Source: Deltaproteobacteria bacterium
GTDB lineage: Bacteria > Myxococcota_A > UBA9160 > UBA6930
DNA: 64,000 nt
Assembly (NCBI GenBank): GCA_029261815.1
Contig: JAJDAQ010000072.1
Location: 1-64,000, forward strand
Direction of reading: 5' to 3'
The notes under the pieces are model-generated. The model was given only the letters and a program-made list of their open reading frames with translations, had not been told where the DNA came from and did not search any database. This document shows, piece by piece, positions 1 through 9,404 of this stretch. The first letter of the stretch is position 1, and the number at the start of each line of letters is the position of its first letter. A program made the translations under genes and the position numbers.

Positions 1-684
1 GCTCTCGCGGCGGAACTTCTCCATGTAGTCGAAGTTGCGCTGCTGGAGTTCCCGCTCGGTGAAGTTCCGCACGCTCTGCCGGAGCGCCTCCATCAACTTG
101 TCCACGAGCTCCATGAGCTGATCGACTTCGGCGTCACCGAGGCCGGCGTCGCGGAGTTCCTGCGCCAGGTCACGGAGCTGGTCGCCCGCACCGTCGGACT
201 CGAGCTGCTCCATGGTTCGGCGCGTAAAGAAGCCGAGCTGGAGCATGTTCTCGATGCGCTCGGTGCCGGCCTGCTCTGCGGCTTCCCGGATGAGCTGCTC
301 CAGCTTGTCGAGATCCTGGGTGAGCAGCGCCTTGGCGAGTTCGGACAGGTCCATCTCGCCCTGCGGCATGTTCTCCATGCCTTCGGCGATGGCTTCGAGC
401 AGCTTCTCGAGATCGAACTCGCCCCCCATCTCTTCATTCGCGTCGTCGAAGCTCTCACGCATGCTGTCGTGGAACGCGGACCAGTACAGGTCGAAGAGCT
501 GATCGAAGGTACCGATGTCCTCGGAGCGCTTGACCATCGTGCAGCGCATCGCATCCTTGAAGACCTCGCGGTCACCCAGGGATAGTTCGTCGATCGACAC
601 GAATGCATCGATCGACTCCGCCACGGAAACACGAACCCCGCTCTTCCGCAGGAGGTTCGTGAACTCGATGATCTTCTCTTCCAT
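1..684 (-). CDS. CoxE-like (VWA-type) protein, C-terminus outside window
   Basis: The frame opens at an ATG at 684 and runs off the left edge after 228 codons, so only the N-terminal part is visible. That part is helical and acidic, beginning MEEKIIEFTNLLRKSGVRVS, which resembles the N-terminal region of CoxE-family proteins that carry a C-terminal von Willebrand A domain. No MIDAS motif can be seen because the VWA part lies outside the window. The MoxR-type ATPase gene lies 100 bp upstream on the same strand, the usual partner arrangement. Such pairs are thought to act as chaperones or metal-insertion machines. The family call rests on both the N-terminal pattern and the partner. Confidence 0.7.
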   Translation of the reverse strand, partial: MEEKIIEFTNLLRKSGVRVSVAESIDAFVSIDELSLGDREVFKDAMRCTMVKRSEDIGTFDQLFDLYWSAFHDSMRESFDDANEEMGGEFDLEKLLEAIAEGMENMPQGEMDLSELAKALLTQDLDKLEQLIREAAEQAGTERIENMLQLGFFTRRTMEQLESDGAGDQLRDLAQELRDAGLGDAEVDQLMELVDKLMEALRQSVRNFTERELQQRNFDYMEKFRRES

Positions 685-784
685 TTTGGTGGTCCCGGCG
701 CTGGCGCGCCCCAGGGGCTGCGCTCGGCTACGCCTCGCTGCGCGGGCCGCGGTGCGGCCCTTGCAGCAGTCGCCTTGGCGACGG

Positions 785-1783
785 CTAGTGGAGGACGCCC
801 TTCTTTTCGGGGGCTCCGCCGCCGGAGGCGGGCTTGGCTTCCGGCTTGGCGGCGGCGGCTTCCTCTTCTTCGGACTTGCGGACGATCAGGCGGCCGAGTT
901 CGCTCTGGGCCTTCTTGATGTCGCCCTCGTACTTGAGGATCACGTTGAGCGTGTCCGACACGAGGCTCTCGTCGAGGGTCTGGGAATTCAGCGCCAACAG
1001 CGCGCGCGCCCAATCCAAGGTCTCCGAGATCGACGGCGTCTTCTTCAGGTCGAGCTTGCGCAGGCGATGCATCACGCCAACGAGCTCGTCGATCAAGCGC
1101 TCTTCGATGCCGGGTACCTTGGTTCGCAGGATCCGCGCTTCGAGTTCTTCGTCCGGGAAGTCGATGAACAGGTGCAGACAGCGGCGCTTCAGGGCGTCGC
1201 TCAACTCGCGCGCATCATTCGATGTCAGGAAGACGATCGGCTTGTGGACGGCTTCGAGGGTTCCGAGCTCGGGGACCGTTACCTGGAAATCCGAGAGGAC
1301 TTCGAGGAGGAACGCTTCGAATTCCGGGTCGCTCTTGTCGACTTCGTCGATCAGGAGCAGCGACGGGTCTTCAGCGCGAATCGCGTGCAGCAACGGGCGC
1401 GGCACGATAAAGCGGTCGGAGAAGAAGACCGAGTCTTCGCGGCCGACGCGATCGGCCGCATCGGCGATCGTTGTGGATCCGGCGATCGACTCCGCGAACT
1501 TCTCCTTGAGGATCTGGGTGTACAGGAGCTGCTTCGAGTACTCCCATTCGTAGAGCGCCTTCGCCTCATCCAGACCTTCGTAGCACTGGAGCCGGATCAG
1601 CGGGCGGCCCAGCGCGGCGGAGACGACCTTGGCCAGCTCGGTCTTGCCCACACCGGCAGGACCTTCGACCAGGACAGGCTTCTCGAGCTTGGTGGCCAGG
1701 TACACGACCGTGGCGATGTCCTTGCCACAGATGTAGTCCTGCTCACCGAGTTGGGCGATGACATCATCGACGCTTTCGAACAT
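785..1783 (-). CDS. MoxR/CoxD-type AAA+ ATPase
   Basis: A 332-residue AAA+ ATPase. Walker A is GPAGVGKTE near residues 40-48 and Walker B is LLLIDEVDKSD near 142-152, followed by a sensor 1 segment (VFLTSNDARELSDALKRRC). The C-terminus is low complexity, rich in Glu, Ala and Lys. The start is supported by GAGGAAG six bases upstream of the ATG. The gene precedes the CoxE-like gene and follows ribBA by 14 bp on the same strand, so the three may be co-transcribed. MoxR ATPases remodel protein complexes together with a VWA partner; the substrate cannot be told here. Confidence 0.85.
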   Translation of the reverse strand: MFESVDDVIAQLGEQDYICGKDIATVVYLATKLEKPVLVEGPAGVGKTELAKVVSAALGRPLIRLQCYEGLDEAKALYEWEYSKQLLYTQILKEKFAESIAGSTTIADAADRVGREDSVFFSDRFIVPRPLLHAIRAEDPSLLLIDEVDKSDPEFEAFLLEVLSDFQVTVPELGTLEAVHKPIVFLTSNDARELSDALKRRCLHLFIDFPDEELEARILRTKVPGIEERLIDELVGVMHRLRKLDLKKTPSISETLDWARALLALNSQTLDESLVSDTLNVILKYEGDIKKAQSELGRLIVRKSEEEEAAAAKPEAKPASGGGAPEKKGVLH

Positions 1784-1797
1784 TTCGGGCTTCCTCG

Positions 1798-3060
1798 CTA
1801 GCTCATCAAATTCAGAACGTGCCCCAGCTTCTCCTTCTTCGTGCGGAGATACTCGACGTTCTTGGCATTGGGTTGAATTTCGAGGGGAACACGCTCGACG
1901 ATGGTCAAGCCGTACCCCTCCACACCAGCACGCTTGCCGGGGTTGTTGGTGATCATGCGCATCTTACGAACACCGAGGTCGTACAGGATCTGGGCGCCAA
2001 CACCGTAGTCGCGTTGGTCGGCGGCGAAACCGAGGCGCTCGTTGGCCTGCACGGTATCGAGACCTTCCGAGTCCTGGAGACCGTACGCGGCGATCTTGGC
2101 CTTGAGCCCGATCCCGCGACCTTCCTGGCGCATGTAGAGGATGATGCCCTTGCCGGCCTCCTCGATCATCTTCATCGCGCTCTCAAGCTGCTCGCCGCAG
2201 TCGCAACGCAACGACCCGAACGCGTCACCGGTCAGACATTCACTGTGCACGCGCACAAGCACTTCGTCGTCTTCGGTGATGTCACCCTTCACGAGCGCGA
2301 TGTGGTCGACATGGTCGATCTGGTTCTCGTAGACGATCGCGCGCATCTCACCGCCATCGACCGTGGGAAGGATTGCTTCGCTGGCCGCCTGGACCAGCTT
2401 TTCCTTCTTGACGCGATAGTTGATGAGGTCGGCGATGGTCACGATCTTGAGATCGTGCTCCGCGGCGAACTCGACGAGGTCAGGCATGCGCGCCATCGTT
2501 CCGTCGTCGTTCATGATCTCACAGATCACGCCGGCCGGTTTCAACCCCGCGAGACGCGAGAGATCGACCGAACCTTCGGTCTGACCCGCTCGGCGCAACA
2601 CGCCACCGCGGCGAGCGCGCAGCGGGAAGATGTGGCCGGGGCGGACGATGTCATGGGGCCGCGCATCCTCGGCGATCGCGGCCAGAATCGTGCGGGCGCG
2701 GTCATGGGCCGAGATGCCCGTCGTCACGCCTTCTCGTGCCTCGATCGAAATCGTGAAGGCCGTGCCGTACCCCGATGAGTTGTCGGCGTCCGGCACCATC
2801 ATGCCGAGGTGCAACCGCTCGAGCTGGCTCTCCGTCATCGGCAGGCAGATCAGGCCGCGCCCGAAGCGGGCCATGAAGTTGACGGCCTCCGGCGTCACGA
2901 GTTCGGCCGCCATGCAGAGATCGCCTTCGTTCTCGCGATCCTCGTCGTCGACGAGGATCACCATCTTGCCTGCCCGGATATCATCCAGGGCTGACTCGAT
3001 CGACGCGATCACGTCATGCGTCCCGACAGCAGATGTCACAGACTTCGGAGGCTGGGTCAT
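1798..3060 (-). CDS. ribBA: Bifunctional DHBP synthase / GTP cyclohydrolase II (RibBA)
   Basis: A 420-residue fusion making both early riboflavin precursors. Residues 1-210 are the 3,4-dihydroxy-2-butanone-4-phosphate synthase (RibB) half, with [11 protein letters not shown] near 39-49 and GHIFPL near 142-147. Residues 215-420 are the GTP cyclohydrolase II (RibA) half, with zinc cysteines in [15 protein letters not shown] and the [10 protein letters not shown] segment. The position usually written GHTE in RibB is GQTE here; from memory the GQTEGSVDL form recurs in delta-proteobacterial RibBA proteins, so I do not treat it as inactivating. No FMN riboswitch could be recognised in the 182 bp upstream. 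Confidence 0.95.
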   Translation of the reverse strand: MTQPPKSVTSAVGTHDVIASIESALDDIRAGKMVILVDDEDRENEGDLCMAAELVTPEAVNFMARFGRGLICLPMTESQLERLHLGMMVPDADNSSGYGTAFTISIEAREGVTTGISAHDRARTILAAIAEDARPHDIVRPGHIFPLRARRGGVLRRAGQTEGSVDLSRLAGLKPAGVICEIMNDDGTMARMPDLVEFAAEHDLKIVTIADLINYRVKKEKLVQAASEAILPTVDGGEMRAIVYENQIDHVDHIALVKGDITEDDEVLVRVHSECLTGDAFGSLRCDCGEQLESAMKMIEEAGKGIILYMRQEGRGIGLKAKIAAYGLQDSEGLDTVQANERLGFAADQRDYGVGAQILYDLGVRKMRMITNNPGKRAGVEGYGLTIVERVPLEIQPNAKNVEYLRTKKEKLGHVLNLMS

Positions 3061-3242
3061 GGGGGCGTTCCCTTCTGCCGTGTGGACCCGAGGCGGGTTC
3101 CGCCGGCACGCTAGGGCGCTTGAGGGGGTCGGGAGACGGGTCGCACTCTACTTGCGGTTGACGGACGTGTCAAACCGCCGGATTCCCGGAATCGCTTGCA
3201 GGACGCGGGGTTGCGCGTTTCCGGCGGCTTCGACGGCGGACT

Positions 3243-4460
3243 TCAAGTCACCGCTCCGGCGGCTTTTAGCGCCAGCACCGCAGCTTCGTCGTAGCCAAGC
3301 CCCGCGAGGATCTCGTCGCCGTGTTCGTTGAACCCGGGCGACCGTCCGGTTCCGGTGGGCTGTTCATCGAACTGCACCGGCGTTGCCGCCAACTCGAACG
3401 GGACGCCTTCGGCGGTCTCGGCCGACTGGAGGTAGCCATTCGCGAGGACCTGCGCGTCGTGGGCCAGTTCGATCGTGTTCTGGACCGGGGCCCACTGGCC
3501 CGCCAGGGTCGCGAAGGCCGCGGTCCATTCTGCCAGCGTTCGCTGCGCGATCGTCCCTCGGATCTCGTCCCGAGCCGCGTCCGCGTTTGCCATCCAGTCT
3601 TCTGCCGTGGCGAAACGCGGGTCCATCGTGAGTTCTTCCCGGCCGAGGTGTCGGCAAAAGTCCGCCCAGTAGACGTGGCCCTGGAGCATCACGAATGAGA
3701 TGAAGCGCCCGTCGCTCGTGGGGTAGATCGACACCAGCGGATTGCCGGGGCCTCCGGGCGCGGTTGGAAGCGCCCATGGCTCGCCGGTTTGCAGCGACAG
3801 CGCCACCGCCGCACCCATGGCCCAGGTTCCGGTGCCGAGTAGCGACACGTCGACGATGGAGGGCTCGCCGGTGCGTTCCCGCTTGAACAGCGCCCCCGCA
3901 ATGCCACCCGCGATCGTCATTCCTCCGATCGAATCGCCGTACGCGGGCGCAGGTTGCGGGATCACACCGGGGAGGCCAGCGGGTGTACAGGACGCGCCGC
4001 TCGCACCGCGGCACCAGAACGCGGTCATGTCGTAGCCGCCCCGCGCCGCGTCGGGTCCCTTGGGGCCGAACGCCGTCCCGCGCACGTAGATGAGTTTCGG
4101 ATTCACTGCCCGCAGCGCCTCGATGCCGAGCTTCAGCTTGTCGAGCGTGTGGGGGAGCTTGTTGGTCAAGAAGACGTCGGCACTACGGAGGAGCGCGTGC
4201 AGGACCGCTAGGCCCTCGGGATGCCCCAGGTCGAGGCCAATCGACTTCTTCCCACGATTCGAGTGTTCGAGAATCGCGTGGACATCACCGCCAAGCTTGA
4301 CCACGCCGGTGCGCGCCAGTGAGCGCATGGCATCTCCGCGCTCCGCATGCTCGACCTTGATGACTTCGGCACCCCAGTCGGCGAGCACCGCCGATGCTGC
4401 CGGAACAAAGGTGTGCTCGGCCACCTCGATGATCCGGACGCCCCGCATCACGTCGGTCAT
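3243..4460 (-). CDS. CaiB/BaiF class III CoA-transferase
   Basis: A 405-residue class III CoA-transferase, expected to move CoA between carboxylic acids as in carnitine or bile-acid metabolism. It starts [17 protein letters not shown], has the family block [17 protein letters not shown] near 27-43, [11 protein letters not shown] near 68-78, and a GGYD motif at 141-144 in the region of the family's catalytic aspartate. GGAGG six bases before the ATG fixes the start. An SDR gene lies 28 bp upstream on the same strand, and the wider region is full of acyl-CoA genes, suggesting a catabolic acyl-CoA role. The substrate is not determinable. Confidence 0.88.
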   Translation of the reverse strand: MTDVMRGVRIIEVAEHTFVPAASAVLADWGAEVIKVEHAERGDAMRSLARTGVVKLGGDVHAILEHSNRGKKSIGLDLGHPEGLAVLHALLRSADVFLTNKLPHTLDKLKLGIEALRAVNPKLIYVRGTAFGPKGPDAARGGYDMTAFWCRGASGASCTPAGLPGVIPQPAPAYGDSIGGMTIAGGIAGALFKRERTGEPSIVDVSLLGTGTWAMGAAVALSLQTGEPWALPTAPGGPGNPLVSIYPTSDGRFISFVMLQGHVYWADFCRHLGREELTMDPRFATAEDWMANADAARDEIRGTIAQRTLAEWTAAFATLAGQWAPVQNTIELAHDAQVLANGYLQSAETAEGVPFELAATPVQFDEQPTGTGRSPGFNEHGDEILAGLGYDEAAVLALKAAGAVT

Positions 4461-4488
4461 TCGGAGCCTCCGCGCGGCCGGCTTCGCA

Positions 4489-5319
4489 CTAGCGCGCGCC
4501 CTTCATCGGAGGAGGCGCAGGCGGAGCGATGGCGCCCGTCATCATTCCCCCGGCACCGCCGCCATCGGTAAACAGGTTCTCGCCCGAGACATAGCTCGCA
4601 GCGTCGCTATTCAAGAACGCCATCGCCCATCCCTGCTCCTCGGGCGTCGAATTGCGCCCGATCGGCTTCGGGTAGTTGTCCATGAAGTCCTGCCCTGCAA
4701 CTTCGACGAAGGCCGGCATCATCGGCGTATCCGTCGGCCCCGGACTGATGCAGTTCAGCCGTATGCCGGTCGCGGGCGTGAGGGTCGCGGCACGACGGAT
4801 CGTCCACAGGATCGTCGCCATCTTCGAGAACGAATAGCCTTCGAGTTGCCCCTGCCGTTCGGCCACCCACGCGCGGGCCTCATCGGCCGTTTCGCACGCG
4901 AGCAACGGATCGAGCTGCGCGGCCGCCATCTGATAGGCCATCCCGGCCGACGACGAGATGCTGGCGATGGCACCGTCACGCGGGAGGTGCCGCACGAAGG
5001 CCTCGGCCGTCGATCGCATGCCGATGAAGTTGACCCCGATCACGTCCAGGGCCGGGAATGTGCCGGGGAGTCCCGCACAGTAGAAGAGCCGGTCAACCGG
5101 ACCTGCGGCAACGACGGCGTCGACCATGTCGTGGATTGCGCCGGTGTCACGCAGATCGACTTCGTGGAAGGAGGAGACCTCGACCGTCGGCGGCTTGATG
5201 TCGACACCCACCACCTCGGCGCCCAGGCTCCGAACGATTCGGGCCGTTGCCTCTCCCATTCCGGAATGGCAGCCAGTCACAACGACCCGCCGACCGGCGT
5301 ACGAGAAGCGATTCGCCAT
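4489..5319 (-). CDS. Short-chain dehydrogenase/reductase
   Basis: A 276-residue classical SDR. The nucleotide-binding glycine motif is TGCHSGMG near residues 15-22, an Asp in VGVDIK suggests NAD preference, and the catalytic pair is YSFSK near 160-164 with an upstream SISSSAG serine segment. The C-terminus is a short Pro/Ala-rich tail (APPAPPPMKGAR) beyond the usual SDR end. GGAGG lies just upstream of the ATG. It precedes the CoA-transferase gene by 28 bp and is probably co-transcribed with it; oxidation of a hydroxyacid or alcohol intermediate is plausible but unproven. Confidence 0.88.
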   Translation of the reverse strand: MANRFSYAGRRVVVTGCHSGMGEATARIVRSLGAEVVGVDIKPPTVEVSSFHEVDLRDTGAIHDMVDAVVAAGPVDRLFYCAGLPGTFPALDVIGVNFIGMRSTAEAFVRHLPRDGAIASISSSAGMAYQMAAAQLDPLLACETADEARAWVAERQGQLEGYSFSKMATILWTIRRAATLTPATGIRLNCISPGPTDTPMMPAFVEVAGQDFMDNYPKPIGRNSTPEEQGWAMAFLNSDAASYVSGENLFTDGGGAGGMMTGAIAPPAPPPMKGAR

Positions 5320-5391
5320 GGAGCCTCCGGAATACAGGGGCTCTCAGGGTACCGCGTCACAACGTGGAGCGACCACGGCGCGGCGGGTGTC

Positions 5392-6039
5392 CTAGCCGAG
5401 GCGCTTGAGCACGCCCTTCAGGAAGTCGTCTTCCGAGACACCGAACTTGGCTTCGAACTGATGCTTCTCGTCGAGGAAGCGATAGGTGCGGCGCAGGAGT
5501 TCGCGGAAGGTCTCGATCACGCCTTCGCCCGTCGACGCGGTAGCCGGAAAGGTGGGAACGTCGCCCCAGGCTTCGCGGATCTCGTCGAGGGGTTTGACGT
5601 CCGGCAGGTCGCGCTTGTTGAATTGTACGACCTTGGGAATCGCGTCGAAGTCGATGCCGTTCGACTTGAGGTTGGCTTCCATGTCGCGCCACGAGTACGC
5701 ATTGGCGCTTGCCGACGACTTCTGACTGTCGGCGACGAAGACGACCCCGTCCGCACCGGCGAGCACCACCTTGCGGGTGCTCTTGTGCATCACCTGGCCC
5801 GGCACCGTGAACAGCTTGATCTTCACTGCGAAGCCATTGGCCGTGCCGAACGAAACCGGCAGGAAGTCGAAATAGAGGGTTCGGTCGTCGGCCGTATCGA
5901 GGGTGACCATCTTGCCGCGCGCGGACGGATCCAGCAGCTCATGGAGCATCTGGAGATTCGTGGTCTTGCCCGAGAGCGCCGGCCCGTAATAGACGAGCTT
6001 CAGCACGATCTCGCGGCCGGCCATGTTGATCTGGACCAT
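5392..6039 (-). CDS. MglA-like small Ras-superfamily GTPase
   Basis: A 215-residue small GTPase. It has a P-loop GPALSGKTTN near residues 19-28, a G3 segment TVPGQ near 78-82 and a G4 motif NKRD near 142-145. This is the pattern of the bacterial MglA family, which controls cell polarity and motility in Myxococcus. No MglB roadblock partner is visible beside it; the next genes are meaB upstream and the SDR downstream, so it seems isolated from motility genes. Myxococcota and relatives carry several such paralogues with diverse roles, so motility is only one possibility. Confidence 0.82.
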   Translation of the reverse strand: MVQINMAGREIVLKLVYYGPALSGKTTNLQMLHELLDPSARGKMVTLDTADDRTLYFDFLPVSFGTANGFAVKIKLFTVPGQVMHKSTRKVVLAGADGVVFVADSQKSSASANAYSWRDMEANLKSNGIDFDAIPKVVQFNKRDLPDVKPLDEIREAWGDVPTFPATASTGEGVIETFRELLRRTYRFLDEKHQFEAKFGVSEDDFLKGVLKRLG

Positions 6040-6175
6040 TGGAGCTCTCCGTCCAGGCCGTCAGACGACCCAGCGGAATTCTCTTCGGCAGATCTGCCCT
6101 CCGCGTTGAGAGCTGCGTGTCCTCGGAACACGGATTGCGCGAGAATCGCTCGGCCCAGGATTGCCCCGCGGGGCA

Positions 6176-7150
6176 TCAGCCCTGGAATGCGTCCAACAGC
6201 TCGCGCGCGGCCGCCGCCGGCGTCGTCTTCTGGGCCTCCACCTCGGCCTCCAATGCGGCGATCCTGGCCGACACGACAGGATGCGAACGAAAAGCCTCCT
6301 GAAGGCCCTCGCTCACCAGGTTCCACATCCACTCCCGCGACTGGGCCCGTCGCCGGCTTTCGAGTTCGCCGCTCTCGGTCAAGGCCGCACGGTGCTCGCG
6401 AATCGTGTCCCAGACTTCGGAAACGCCCTCTCCCGTCATCGCACTCGCGGCAAGCACGCGCGGCTTCCAGGCGGCCGAGGTCTGGCGCAACAGGTGGAGC
6501 GCCTGCTGATGTTCGTTTCGCGTTCGCTGGGCCAATGCCTTCTGGTCGCCGTCCGCTTTGTTGACGATGAGGGCGTCCGCAAGTTCGAGCGCACCCTTCT
6601 TGATCCCCTGAAGTTCATCGCCGGCTCCGGGCTGCAGGAGCACGGCGAAGAAATCCACCATCGAGCGAACCGCGACTTCACTCTGCCCGATGCCCACCGT
6701 CTCTACGATCACCACGTCATAACCGCCGGCTTCGCATAACAACATCGTCTCACGCGTCCGGTGCGCGACTCCGCCGAGTGCGCCGCCAGACGGCGAGGGC
6801 CGGATGAATGCCTGATCGTTCTGCGCCAGGCGTTCCATCCGCGTCTTGTCACCAAGGATGCTGCCCCCAGTGACCGGACTCGAAGGATCGACGGCCAGGA
6901 CCGCCACGCGGTGGCCCTGCTCGATCAACTGCAGGCCGAAGGCCTCGATGAAGGTGCTCTTGCCGACGCCTGGCGGACCCGTCAGCCCGATCCTGACGCC
7001 GCTCCCAGTGACAGAGACCAGACCCTCCAGGATTTCCTGACCGTAGGCATGGTGGTCGCGCCGAGTCGACTCGACCGCCGTGATCGCACGGGCCAGCGCC
7101 CGGCGGTCTCCGGCGCGAATCGCATCACGTGCGTCAGATGCCTCGCTCAC
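6176..7150 (-). CDS. meaB: MeaB/ArgK-family G-protein chaperone of methylmalonyl-CoA mutase
   Basis: A 324-residue SIMIBI-class GTPase with P-loop GPPGVGKS near residues 58-65, VDPSSPVTGGSILGDKTRM downstream, the ETVGIGQSE switch segment near 150-158, and NKAD near 197-200. MeaB gates cobalamin delivery to methylmalonyl-CoA mutase and protects the enzyme from inactivation. It starts with GTG preceded by GGAG, 21 bp after the mutase stop on the same strand, which confirms the pairing. The nearby IcmF protein has its own fused MeaB-like domain, so this stand-alone copy should serve the mutase at 7172-9307. Confidence 0.94.
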   Translation of the reverse strand: MSEASDARDAIRAGDRRALARAITAVESTRRDHHAYGQEILEGLVSVTGSGVRIGLTGPPGVGKSTFIEAFGLQLIEQGHRVAVLAVDPSSPVTGGSILGDKTRMERLAQNDQAFIRPSPSGGALGGVAHRTRETMLLCEAGGYDVVIVETVGIGQSEVAVRSMVDFFAVLLQPGAGDELQGIKKGALELADALIVNKADGDQKALAQRTRNEHQQALHLLRQTSAAWKPRVLAASAMTGEGVSEVWDTIREHRAALTESGELESRRRAQSREWMWNLVSEGLQEAFRSHPVVSARIAALEAEVEAQKTTPAAAARELLDAFQG

Positions 7151-7171
7151 CGCTGCTCCAACCTGCCCCGC

Positions 7172-9307
7172 TCAGCCGGCCTGACGGCGCGTGACGATCT
7201 CGAGGACTTCGCGCGCCGATTTCGGAATGGGCGTACCGGGGCCAAAGATCCCTTCGACACCCTTTTCGCGGAGATAGTCGTAGTCCTGCGGCGGAATGAC
7301 TCCGCCCACGACGACCGCGATGTCCGACGCGTTCTTGTCGGCAAGCGCCTGCACGAGTGCGGGCACGAGCGTCTTGTGGCCCGCGGCCTGGCTCGACACG
7401 CCAATGACGTGCACGTCGGCATCGATCGCTTGCTGCGCAGCTTCTTCGGGCGTCTGGAACAATGGCCCCACGTCGACGTCGAAACCAACATCGGCGAACG
7501 CCGTCGCGATCACCTTCATCCCTCGGTCATGGCCGTCCTGTCCGAGCTTCACCACCAGCATTCGCGGACGACGCCCTTCGCGTTCTGCGAACGCATCGAC
7601 ATCACGCATGATGCCTTCGAAGTCTTCATCACCCTGGTACACGCCGCCGTAAACCCCCGAGACGGAGCGGATCTCTGCGCGGTGACGCGTGTAGACCTTC
7701 TCCATCGCTTCCGAGATCTCGCCCACCGTGGCGCGCACGCGCGCGGCCTGGACCGAGGCCTCGAGCAAGTTGCCTTCTCCACTCTTCGCGAGCGCCGTGA
7801 TGTGTTCGAGGGCCTCGCGAACCTTGGTTTCGTCGCGCTCCGCGCGAATGCCCTCGAGTCGCTTCACCTGGGAGTCGCGCACCGCTGTGTTATCGATGTC
7901 GCGAACTTCGAGCTGGTCTTCCTCGTCGAGCACGTACTTGTTCACGCCCACGATGACGTCGGCGCCGTTGTCGACACGTGCCTGGCGACGAGTTGCTGCT
8001 TCTTCAATCTTGAGTTTGGGCACCCCGGCCACGATGGCCTTCGTCATGCCGCCCATCTCTTCGACTTCGTCGATCAGTTCATTGGCGGCCTTGTAGACGG
8101 ACTCGGTCAACGATTCCATGAAGTAGGAGCCACCCCAAGGGTCAACCACTGCCGGAACACCGGACTCTTCCTGCAAGATGAGCTGCGTGTTGCGCGCCAC
8201 GCGCGCCGCCGTGTCGGTCGGAAGGGATACCGCTTCGTCGTAGCCGTTCGTGTGGAGGGACTGCGTCCCACCGAAGACCGCGGCCATCGCCTCGATGGTC
8301 GTGCGAATCACGTTGTTCATCGGGTCCTGCTCAGTGAGCGAGGCCCCCGAGGTCTGGCAGTGCGTCCGCAGCATCATCGAGCGCGCACTCTTGGGCGCAA
8401 ACTCCTTCTGCATTCGCTCGGCCCAGATGCGGCGCGCGGCACGCATCTTGGCGATCTCGAGATAGAAGTTCATTCCGATGCACCAGAAGAACGAAAGGCG
8501 TCCGGCGAACGCGTCCACATCCAGGCCCTTGGTCATGGCGGCCCGGACGTACTCGAGGCCGTCGGCGATCGTGAATGCCAGCTCCTGGACGGTCGTCGCT
8601 CCGGCTTCCTGCATGTGGTAGCCCGAGATCGAGATCGAGTTGAACTTGGGCATCTTCTCAGCCGTGTACGCGATGATGTCGGCCACCAGCCGCATGCTCG
8701 GTTCCGGCGGATAGATGTACGTGTTGCGGACCATGAACTCCTTGAGGATGTCGTTCTGGATGGTCCCGGCGAGCTGCTCCGCAGGCACGCCCTGTTCTTC
8801 GCCCGCAACGATGAAGCTGGCGAGGATCGGAATCACGGCGCCATTCATGGTCATCGACACCGTGACCTTGTCGAGCGGGATGTCCTGGAACAGGACCTTC
8901 ATGTCCTCCACCGAGTCGATGGCCACGCCGGCCTTGCCGACGTCGCCGGACACGCGCGGGTGGTCACTGTCGTAGCCACGATGCGTGGCAAGGTCGAAGG
9001 CCACCGATAGGCCCTGCTGACCGGCGGCCAGGTTGGCCTTGTAGAAGGCGTTCGATTCTTCTGCGGTCGAGAAGCCGGCGTACTGCCGAAGCGTCCACGG
9101 CCGATTGGCGTACATGGTGGCGCGCGGTCCGCGCAGGAACGGAAACACACCCGGAAGCGTGTCGACGTGCTCGAGTCCTTCGAGGTCGGCCGCGGTGTAG
9201 AGCGCCTTGAGCTCGAGTCCATCCGGACTCACCCAGACGAGTTCGTCTGCATCCTTGCCGCGGAGCTCCTTGGTTGCGAGTTCCTTCCACTTGGCCAGGT
9301 CTGCCAT
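7172..9307 (-). CDS. Methylmalonyl-CoA mutase, catalytic subunit
   Basis: 711 residues from the ATG at 9307. An in-frame start at 9436 would run into icmF and has no ribosome site, whereas AAGGAG sits properly before 9307. The N-terminal TIM barrel carries [18 protein letters not shown], the block typical of true methylmalonyl-CoA mutases. The C-terminal B12 domain has the DGHDRG base-off motif and [12 protein letters not shown]. The protein interconverts methylmalonyl-CoA and succinyl-CoA, the end of propionyl-CoA breakdown. It is a single-chain enzyme with no separate small subunit next to it. The gene is followed by meaB and preceded, 97 bp away, by icmF. Confidence 0.95.
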   Translation of the reverse strand: MADLAKWKELATKELRGKDADELVWVSPDGLELKALYTAADLEGLEHVDTLPGVFPFLRGPRATMYANRPWTLRQYAGFSTAEESNAFYKANLAAGQQGLSVAFDLATHRGYDSDHPRVSGDVGKAGVAIDSVEDMKVLFQDIPLDKVTVSMTMNGAVIPILASFIVAGEEQGVPAEQLAGTIQNDILKEFMVRNTYIYPPEPSMRLVADIIAYTAEKMPKFNSISISGYHMQEAGATTVQELAFTIADGLEYVRAAMTKGLDVDAFAGRLSFFWCIGMNFYLEIAKMRAARRIWAERMQKEFAPKSARSMMLRTHCQTSGASLTEQDPMNNVIRTTIEAMAAVFGGTQSLHTNGYDEAVSLPTDTAARVARNTQLILQEESGVPAVVDPWGGSYFMESLTESVYKAANELIDEVEEMGGMTKAIVAGVPKLKIEEAATRRQARVDNGADVIVGVNKYVLDEEDQLEVRDIDNTAVRDSQVKRLEGIRAERDETKVREALEHITALAKSGEGNLLEASVQAARVRATVGEISEAMEKVYTRHRAEIRSVSGVYGGVYQGDEDFEGIMRDVDAFAEREGRRPRMLVVKLGQDGHDRGMKVIATAFADVGFDVDVGPLFQTPEEAAQQAIDADVHVIGVSSQAAGHKTLVPALVQALADKNASDIAVVVGGVIPPQDYDYLREKGVEGIFGPGTPIPKSAREVLEIVTRRQAG

Positions 9308-9404
9308 GTCATCTCCTTGGTCACCCTGGGCGCCCACAGGGTCGCCGGGGTTGCCGCCAGGGCCGAACTGGGGCCGTAACCCCAGGAAAGCGGAAACGTA
9401 GCCG

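Noticed and set aside
1798-3060. Loss of the RibB GHTE histidine (GQTE) as an inactivating change
   Set aside because: All other motifs are intact and the GQTEGSVDL form appears, from memory, to be standard in RibBA of related lineages.
3061-3242. Possible FMN riboswitch upstream of ribBA
   Set aside because: No RFN-element pattern could be recognised in the 182 bp, and such a call would need a covariance-model search.
4090-6564. Long plus-strand open frame of over 800 codons opposite the CoA-transferase, SDR and MglA genes
   Set aside because: It is antisense to three clearly recognised genes, has no motif or ribosome site, and is Arg/Pro-rich as expected of GC-driven shadow frames.
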